8,274 nucleotides of DNA from positions 1-8,274 of the forward strand of contig JASLXI010000028.1 in NCBI GenBank assembly GCA_030740415.1, read 5' to 3'. Positions 7,112 through 8,274 of this stretch are shown here, piece after piece (the first letter of the stretch is position 1; each line of letters begins with the position of its first letter). The position numbers and the translations under genes were made by a program. This DNA comes from Dehalococcoidia bacterium. GTDB taxonomy: Bacteria > Chloroflexota > Dehalococcoidia > UBA2985. The notes beneath the pieces are model-generated. The model searched no databases. It worked only from the letters and a program-made list of their open reading frames with translations, and was not told the origin of the DNA.

Positions 7112-7148
7112 ACCCGTGTAGCTCAGTGGTAGAGTCCTCGCTTCCCGA
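7112..7148 (+). pseudogene. 5' half of tRNA-Gly(CCC), truncated after the anticodon loop
   Basis: The bases read as a tRNA from position 1: acceptor strand ACCCGTG (7112-7118), TA, D stem GCTC (7121-7124), D loop AGTGGTA, GAGT, then anticodon stem strand CTCGC (7137-7141) and loop TTCCCGA (7142-7148), with anticodon CCC for glycine. A complete gene would continue GCGAG; instead it reads TTATTCCGC. No T arm and no matching 3' acceptor strand follow within the next 200 bases. Hence this is a half gene, not a functional tRNA. The break point at the end of the anticodon loop is a known crossover position for tyrosine integrases, but no integrase is seen. Confidence 0.8.
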
Positions 7149-7347
7149 TTATTCCGCTGAATACAAACTAGGTGATGCTGTTTTTCCGCACAGACTACCA
7201 TCTCACCTACTTGCAAATTAGATGCATTAGACACATTTTCAAAATGCGATAGGACTGGCCGGCTGGCTAGTTTAAGAGTCCCGGTATCACGGTCTAGTTG
7301 ATTTGAAGCTTAAGGTCCCTGGGAAGGTTGCACAGATACAGGCCCAG

Positions 7348-7355
7348 AAGGAGGT
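7348..7355 (+). promoter_or_regulatory. Ribosome binding site deciding the second DUF35 start
   Basis: AAGGAGGT ends four bases before ATG 7360, the same sequence and spacing as for the SDR gene. It favours 7360 over the in-frame TTG at 7303, and makes the two DUF35 proteins equal in length. Confidence 0.87.
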
Positions 7356-7359
7356 CGCC

Positions 7360-7773
7360 ATGCCAAGACCTGTACCGATTCCTGATGAGGTGAGTAAACC
7401 CTTCTGGGAGGCGGCGAACGAACGACGACTAACGGTTCAAAGATGCACCACTTGCGACCGTATGCAGTACCCGCCGGAAGCAAGGTGCTTCCAATGTAAC
7501 TCTGCAGAGAATCTTGAGTGGAGTGCGGTTAGCGGACGAGGAACCATAGATGACTATGTAGTGGTCTATGACTCTCGTCTCAGAATGTTCCAGGCGGAAC
7601 AGCCATACAACGTTGCCATTGTACAGATCGAAGAAGACCCGGATATCCAGTTTTTCTCTAACCTTCCTGGAACGCCAGTAGATGAGGTTCCGGTAGGAGC
7701 CTCTGTTGAGGTCGTATTTGTGGCGAGTGCAGCACCGGGTCAATTGATTCCTGAATGGCGCGTTGTGCACTAA
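7360..7773 (+). CDS. DUF35 protein: zinc ribbon plus OB fold, thiolase partner (copy 2)
   Basis: A 137-residue paralogue of the protein at 3458-3871, with the same order of parts. An N-terminal helix (VSKPFWEAANERRL) precedes a zinc ribbon with Cys29, Cys32, Cys43 and Cys46 (CxxC-x10-CxxC), then LEWSAVSGRGTIDDYVVVY opens the OB fold. The two copies share KPFW, QRCT.C, LEW..SGRG and the spacing of all four cysteines, but differ widely elsewhere, so this is an old divergence and not a recent duplication. It lies 50 bases upstream of a thiolase-fold gene, the usual direct pairing. The expected role is to bind that thiolase and help shape its CoA-substrate site. The long gap upstream means it probably starts its own transcription unit; no clear promoter is visible. 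Confidence 0.9.
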   Translation: MPRPVPIPDEVSKPFWEAANERRLTVQRCTTCDRMQYPPEARCFQCNSAENLEWSAVSGRGTIDDYVVVYDSRLRMFQAEQPYNVAIVQIEEDPDIQFFSNLPGTPVDEVPVGASVEVVFVASAAPGQLIPEWRVVH

Positions 7774-7823
7774 ACTGACTAGCCTTCTCCGAGGCATAGC
7801 TACTAATAGGGAGGAGTGAATAA

Positions 7824-8274
7824 ATGGCACCAACTCCGTTGGCTCCGCTTTCGCTGTACAGAGAGAGAGAAGAACTGGGAATATGGGAACACAGGGGGAA
7901 GGTAGCCGTGGCGGGGCTCGGGTGCTCTCCGACAGCCCGGCGGTGGGACGAAAAGCCTGAAACCAGCGTGGGCGCAAACACCATTATTGCAGTTAACAAG
8001 GCCTTGGAGGATGCGGGAATTTCCCCAGAGGCCATCGACGGCCTTGTGGTCGTTCCAGATTGCACGGGGGAACCATGGGCGCCGAGACCCATCCCAGAGG
8101 ATTTCGCCAGAACATACGAGCCCACTGACAATCCCAACGACGGGATCAGCTCAATGAGCGCCGACTGGCTCGTCAAGAACATGCCTGAGTTGAACAAAGT
8201 CACTTTCGCAATGCACGCTCCTACATGTATGTCGAAAGCTATTGTCGTCGCCGCCCAGATAGTGGGGGACGGAG
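7824..8274 (+). CDS. Thiolase-fold protein, SCP-x/Ltp-like (3' truncated by window)
   Basis: The first 150 codons of a thiolase-superfamily protein. It starts at ATG 7824, with GGGAGGAG at 7809-7816. A 25-residue polar extension precedes KVAVAGLGCSPTARRW, the first strand of the fold. The next helix TIIAVNKALEDAGISPEAID is typical of the family. The nucleophile region reads FAMHAPTCMSKAIVVAAQIV. It contains Cys135, but aligned on the following helix this Cys falls about three residues later than the canonical thiolase Cys, so its role is uncertain. The C-terminal His and Cys motifs lie beyond the window. Paired with the DUF35 gene just upstream, it is likely an acyl-CoA aldolase/thiolase acting with that partner. 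It is only distantly similar to the thiolase at 4262-5476. Confidence 0.87.
   Translation, partial: MAPTPLAPLSLYREREELGIWEHRGKVAVAGLGCSPTARRWDEKPETSVGANTIIAVNKALEDAGISPEAIDGLVVVPDCTGEPWAPRPIPEDFARTYEPTDNPNDGISSMSADWLVKNMPELNKVTFAMHAPTCMSKAIVVAAQIVGDG

Larger units (their letters stand above)
6385..7359. other. Gene-poor 975-base region with broken remnants
   Basis: Between the SDR stop and the second DUF35 start I find no intact gene that I can support. It holds a 10-base direct repeat (6431-6454), a short GCCCC/GGGGC hairpin (6461-6476) without a T-run, an ATPase remnant on the - strand (6742-6972) and a tRNA 5' half (7112-7148). A 99-codon open frame at 6391-6690 has no recognisable domain and no ribosome site. 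Positions 7149-7340 show nothing beyond a weak 7-bp inverted repeat (7169-7175 and 7203-7209). The gap probably records past insertion or deletion. Confidence 0.6.

Noticed and set aside
7169..7209. TAGGTGA and TCACCTA inverted repeat in the gap.
   Set aside because: Only 7 bp with a 27-base spacer; expected by chance at this scale.
1..8274. CRISPR array, insertion sequence with terminal repeats, or intact integrase.
   Set aside because: No regularly spaced repeats, no terminal inverted repeat pair and no transposase or integrase motif were seen on either strand.

Overview
This window looks like a bacterial chromosome fragment, probably from an uncultured lineage. Every convincing gene is on the + strand, most have strong Shine-Dalgarno sites, and gene order is compact apart from one 975-base gap. 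The mix of genes (an oligopeptide-type ABC permease, a fused class III CoA-transferase, DUF35 proteins paired with SCP-x/Ltp-like thiolases, an SDR) resembles the acyl-CoA degradation repertoire of marine or soil Chloroflexota (SAR202-like), actinobacteria or related groups. No marker gene settles the taxonomy.

Layout. Positions 1-687 hold the 3' part of a DppC/OppC-type permease. Positions 773-3250 encode an 825-residue fusion of two CaiB/BaiF (class III) CoA-transferase domains; by alignment only the second keeps the catalytic Asp. A 207-base gap follows, holding an 18-bp imperfect hairpin. Positions 3458-6384 form a compact cluster: DUF35 (zinc ribbon plus OB fold), a small HAD-fold protein, a thiolase-fold protein without a recognisable nucleophilic Cys, and an SDR. 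Two of the junctions are a 1-base gap and an ATGA overlap, so at least the first three genes are probably translationally coupled.

Positions 6385-7359 contain no intact gene that I can support. I see two remnants there. One, on the - strand, is a piece of an AAA-type ATPase of the LuxR/adenylate-cyclase-associated kind, broken by an in-frame stop. The other, on the + strand, is the 5' half of a tRNA-Gly(CCC), ending exactly after the anticodon loop. This looks like an old insertion, deletion or recombination scar.

Positions 7360-8274 start a second DUF35-thiolase pair; the thiolase runs off the window.

Inferred function: the permease may import a substrate, the CoA-transferase fusion would activate a carboxylic acid as its CoA thioester, the SDR would oxidise a hydroxyl, and the DUF35-thiolase pairs would cleave (or condense) the carbon chain, by analogy with the Ltp2-ChsH2 aldolase of steroid side-chain degradation. 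The substrate cannot be read from the sequence.
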